Source: Tragulus kanchil (taxonomy: Eukaryota; Chordata; Mammalia; Artiodactyla; Tragulidae). From it: 64,000 bases of DNA. This document shows, in pieces, positions 60,642 to 64,000 of the stretch. The notes under the pieces are model-generated. The model saw nothing but the letters and a program-made list of their open reading frames with translations, was not told where the DNA came from and made no database searches. The stretch spans positions 161,513,001 through 161,577,000 of the forward strand of contig JAIOJX010000005.1 in NCBI GenBank assembly GCA_022376925.1, written 5' to 3'. The position numbers and the translations under genes are program-made. Position 1 is the first letter of the stretch, and the number at the start of each line of letters is the position of its first letter.

Positions 60642-61532
60642 TCACCCTGTTTATTTAACTTAAATGCAGAGTACAGACTATGAAATGCCTCGTCACATGA
60701 ATCAGAAGCTGGAATCAAGACTTCTGGGAGAAATATCAATAAGCTCAGATATGTAGATGACACCACCCTTATGGCAGAGAGTGAAGAGGAACTAAAGAGT
60801 CTCTTGATGAAGGCGAAAGAAAAGAATGAACATGCTGGTGTAAAACTCAAGACTCAGAAATGAAGATGATGGCATCTGGGCACATCAATTCATGGCAAAT
60901 AGATTAGTAAACAATGGAAACAGTGGTAGGTTTTATTTCCTTGGGCTCCAAAATCACTGTGGACAGGGACTGCAGTCATGAAATTAAAAGATGCTTGCTC
61001 CTTGGAAGAAAAGCTATGACAAACCTAGACAGCGGATTAAAAAGCACACACATCACTTTGCCAACAAAGGTCTCTACAGTCAAAGCTATATTTTTTCCCA
61101 GGAGTCATGCACATGTGTGAAAGTTGGACCATAAAGAAGGCTAGGCACCGAAGAATTGATGCTTTCGAACTGTGGTTCTAGAGAAGACTCTTGAGAGTCC
61201 CTTGTACTGCAAAGGAGATCAAACCAGTCAATCCTAAAGGAAATCAACCCTGAAGATTCATTAGAAGGACGGATGCTAAAGCTGAAGCTCCAGTACTTAG
61301 GCCACCTGATGCAAAGAGCTGACTCGCTGGAAAAGACCCTGATGCTGGGGAAAATGGAGGGCAGGAGGAGAAGGGGACCCCAGAGGATGAGATGGTTAGA
61401 TGGCATCACCGACTCAATGGGCATGAATCTGAGCAAAGTCCAGGAGACAGTGAAGGATAGGGAAGCCTGGTGTGCTGCAGTCCATGGGGTCACAAAGAGT
61501 CAGACGTGTCTGAGTGACTGAACAACGACAAC
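60642..61532 (+). pseudogene. BovB LINE 3' half, copy 2
   Basis: Same broken BovB remnant at an offset of 1142, with Y-V-D-D at 60750-60761. It exists only because of tandem duplication 14 and carries the same breaks, which an independent insertion would not. Confidence 0.93.
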
Positions 61533-62065
61533 CTGAGCGGGATGTCGGAGCTGTCAGCCTTCAGTCATGAGAAGCGAAGCAGTGGGCAGGGATGAGAGCC
61601 AGGACACTTGGAGAAGGGGTTCCATCTGGAGCTCTGTATCTGCAGGCTGGAGGTGGGCACTGCACAGGTGAGGGGCCGAATATCTGGGGGCTCTTTCCTT
61701 AAAGGTGATCAAAATCACTGGGACCCGGAGAGAGATGCCTGGGAGAGGCGGATTGCAGTCTTCAGGGTGAAAAAGAGGATTCACAGCCAAACCCAGTGGA
61801 TGGGTGTGAGAAGAACAGCTGGCCAGGACCAGGCGGGCACAATCCAAGAGAAGGGTCGTGGGCAAGGCTCTCAGGCGCTGGCAGCATCGAGGCTGTTCAC
61901 CAGATCAAGGTCCAGCACTGGGTGACGGATAAGTGCAGGAGGAGCCTAAGGGGAGGCAGGACCAGCACACTGTTTCTGGGTAGTGGGTGCCGGTGATGGA
62001 GGGAAGGAGAAGTGGGCTGCATTTGTGGATCACCTAAGGGCAAGAGACTTTTCAAAAAATGTTCT

Positions 62066-62305
62066 GGGCTTCCTTGGTAGTCCAGTGGGTGAAGAGTCTG
62101 CCTTGCGGTACAAGGGGCGCCGGTTCGATCCCTGGCGGCTGGACTGGTGCGTCCAATTACGAGCCAGTGCTCAGGAGCGTATGCGCCCAGAGCCGGTGCT
62201 CTACAAGGAGAGAGGTCACCGCCATGGGAGGCCCACACAGGTCAAAGAATAAAGATGGATGAAAATAAATAAAAAGCCAATAAAAGAGACCAAAACTTAA
62301 AGAAA
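62066..62305 (+). repeat. CHR-type SINE, long subtype with internal deletion
   Basis: Sense: gggcttccttggtagtccag, gcgccggttcgatccctggc, then a jump to ggctggactggtgcgtccaa, followed by cgtatgcgcccagagccggt and an A-rich tail. The usual gaagatcccacgtgc block between head and body is missing. Confidence 0.92.
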
Positions 62306-62549
62306 AGAAAAAGATTTGATTCAGAAGAATGAAATCAATAACATCTGTTGTCTTGGGGAAATGTATACCAATGACTAATGGGCTCTCTTTTGATCTTAAA
62401 GAAAAAGCTCATATACTTTTCTAATCTGGAAAGTCAGAAAGCTTCTTCACAAGTAGCTGGTCAAAGCTACACAATAACACAGACCTACATATACACCCCT
62501 TGAAAACAGACGGGCTGCGTCCCTGCTGTGACAACTGAGTCACGGTCCA

Positions 62550-62720
62550 AAGCAGTGATTCTCAAAGTGTGTTCAAAGGTACAGGTGCCACGAGACACTC
62601 TGTGGAAGGCAGGTTCCCTGGGCAAAACTTTGGAGACTGTATCTATGCATGCTCTCCAACTGACTTGGAGATGCACATTTGCACCCATTCGTGTGTTGAA
62701 AGTTCTGAAGTCTTGTTGTG
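62550..62720. repeat. Possible hAT-type DNA transposon remnant
   Basis: Begins cagtgattctcaaagtgtgt, the typical hAT-Charlie terminal sequence, and contains gacactctgtggaaggcagg. The far end is not clear. Confidence 0.4.
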
Positions 62721-62931
62721 AAAAACCTTCCAAACTTTAAAAGCTCATGAGTCTAAGGCTATGGCCAAGGGATCCTTGCTCCCCTGTTGACAGCAGAAAT
62801 CATTTGCAGCCATGATCCCAACTGTTTCCTGCCTAGCCAGACTGCCCACATGGGTTCAAATTTGTTTAATGAGGCAACACGTTTAAACATTTGAAGACTT
62901 TATATTAAAAAAACAAATGTTGGGGCTTCCC

Positions 62932-63052
62932 TGGTGGTCCACTGGCTAAGGCTCCTTGCTCCCCATGCAAGGGGCTGGGGTTTGACTCCCTGGTCAGGGA
63001 ACTAGATCCCACACAACCGAACTAAAGATCCCACACGCTACGACACAGCTCA
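62932..63052 (+). repeat. CHR-type SINE fragment
   Basis: Sense: ggggcttccctggtggtcca, then an altered anticodon-like arm, tttgactccctggtcaggga and actagatcccacacaaccga. The 3' body is short and diverged. Confidence 0.85.
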
Positions 63053-63059
63053 AAAGATT

Positions 63060-64000
63060 CTACATACCTCCGTTCAGACCCAGAGTAGCCAAATAAATAT
63101 TACCATAAAACACATGTCTGCCTTCCTGGACCATCCTTCCTGCCTGCCGGTGGCTGGCTGCCTGCTCTGGACAGGGCGGGCACACTCTGGTCCCCCCAGG
63201 GCTGCCCAGCCCCTCACCCGCCAGGACTGTCTAGCTCTGGGACCTTAAATGGGCTTCAGGACTTTGTGGATGCTTCTGACTGGGCCCCTGCTCCCCAGCT
63301 GCTACGGCCAGCTGTGCCCGAGTGTGGGCTAGGAGAACGGGGGTAAACTGGGAAGCACGCCTGTGCTGGGCCTGGGGCCCATGGCCCCAGAAAACGACCC
63401 TAGCATGAGCTGCCCCTGGCGCCTCTCTAGGGCCGCTAGTGGAGGAAGGACCTTCCCTAACCGAGGTCTGGCAAATCCATCTTTGATTCCACGACTTAGG
63501 CTTCACCTTCCGGCAGGGTTGAGTGAGAAATGATCAGGAAAGACCAAAGATGCTCTAGGCTCCCCCCGGAAGTCCCTGCTGCTCTGCTCTGGGCCCTGGC
63601 CTGTCCTCCGCCAGCGTGCAGCCAGACCCTGCCCTCCGAATCCTCCAGAGGCCCCGGTGACGGCCGCAGCCAAGGCAGGCTCACCCTCGATCTCTTTCTT
63701 CCAGACAGGAGGATGGACGTGCAAAATTCTTTTTTCATTTTAAAATCGAAATTAGGAAAATTGCTGTTCTGGGACAATGAGAACCATGAAACTATTCATA
63801 TTTCCTTTGGGATGCAAAAAAGCTCATTCACAGATGGTATCTTATGGCCAGACTAACTAGGCTCTTCTCTCTTTGTCCTTATATGTCCTGTTTAAGTGTA
63901 CAGCCCTATTTAGTTATATTGATCACTCATAAACTACCTCAAACCCTTTGTAAAAACAAACCAATACGTGTGGATCATGTTTATCACCACCTGGACAAGA
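63060..64000. other. Unclassified sequence at the right edge
   Basis: No exon, RNA gene or named repeat was recognised. The left half is G+C-richer, the right half A+T-richer. Confidence 0.4.

Larger units (their letters stand above)
59492..61757 (+). repeat. Tandem duplication 14 (1.12 kb x 2)
   Basis: Copy 1 is 59492-60612 and copy 2 is 60634-61757. The offset is 1142 and rises to 1145 only at the right end, where copy 1 lacks an AG and a G within its last 35 bases. A 21-base filler separates the copies. Confidence 0.97.

Noticed and set aside
59500..61532. Two independent BovB insertions side by side
   Set aside because: Both share the same 5' truncation, the same breaks and the same flanking unique sequence, so one insertion has been duplicated.
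5432..61757. The 1.1-kb tandem pairs as a new transposon or programmed amplification system
   Set aside because: The units share no sequence, no terminal repeats and no target-site pattern; only their length is common. Junction-side errors point to assembly.
5432..61757. CRISPR-like array from regularly repeated sequence
   Set aside because: The repeats are about 1.1 kb, occur in pairs and are unlike each other. There are no short direct repeats with unique spacers and the genome is mammalian.

Overview
The window is nuclear DNA of a ruminant artiodactyl. The evidence is the repeat fauna: BovB (RTE-type) LINE sequence, Bov-tA/ART2A SINEs, and many CHR-type tRNA-derived SINEs of cetartiodactyls, on a background of old mammalian L1, L2, MIR and hAT-type elements. 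There is no dense coding, no operon structure, and I saw no rRNA, tRNA gene or CRISPR array. The species within ruminants cannot be told from what I can see.

One protein-coding exon is clear. On the minus strand at 13333-13461 a 129-base exon with a good acceptor and donor encodes the C-terminal part of a PH domain that I recognise as ARHGAP22, a Rho GTPase-activating protein of the FilGAP group. The gene would therefore run from right to left, and most of the window would be its introns. I did not find the preceding PH exons or the following RhoGAP exons. A CpG island at about 200-660 lies 13 kb downstream of that exon in the gene's direction. On the minus strand it holds a possible alternative first exon (448-544) whose splice phase matches the 3' end of the PH exon, so a PH-less isoform is possible. 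This is inference.

Layout: 1-5.4 kb, CpG island, MIRs and a young ART2A; 5.4-9.6 kb, L1 then L2 on the minus strand; 9.6-13 kb, L1-like 3' sequence and L2; 13.3 kb, the ARHGAP22 exon; 14-21 kb, a long minus-strand L1 carrying several SINEs; 21-31.8 kb, hAT, L2 and MIR sequence; 33-37 kb, plus-strand L1 pieces; 38-48 kb, mostly unclassified sequence with SINEs and a 45-bp minisatellite; 48.8-54.6 kb, a plus-strand L1 with nested CHR, ART2A and BovB insertions; 59.5-61.5 kb, BovB; 62-64 kb, CHR SINEs and unclassified sequence.

The dominant unexplained structure is a set of 14 direct tandem duplications of about 1.1 kb each, nearly identical, at irregular places and without regard to sequence content. 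Differences between copies, mostly homopolymer contractions or scrambled short stretches, cluster beside the internal junction. Two pairs of duplications chain so that part of the sequence is present three times. I read this as unmerged overlapping contig ends in a draft assembly, not as biology; the real locus is probably about 15 kb shorter than this window. I found no convincing evidence for a new biological system.
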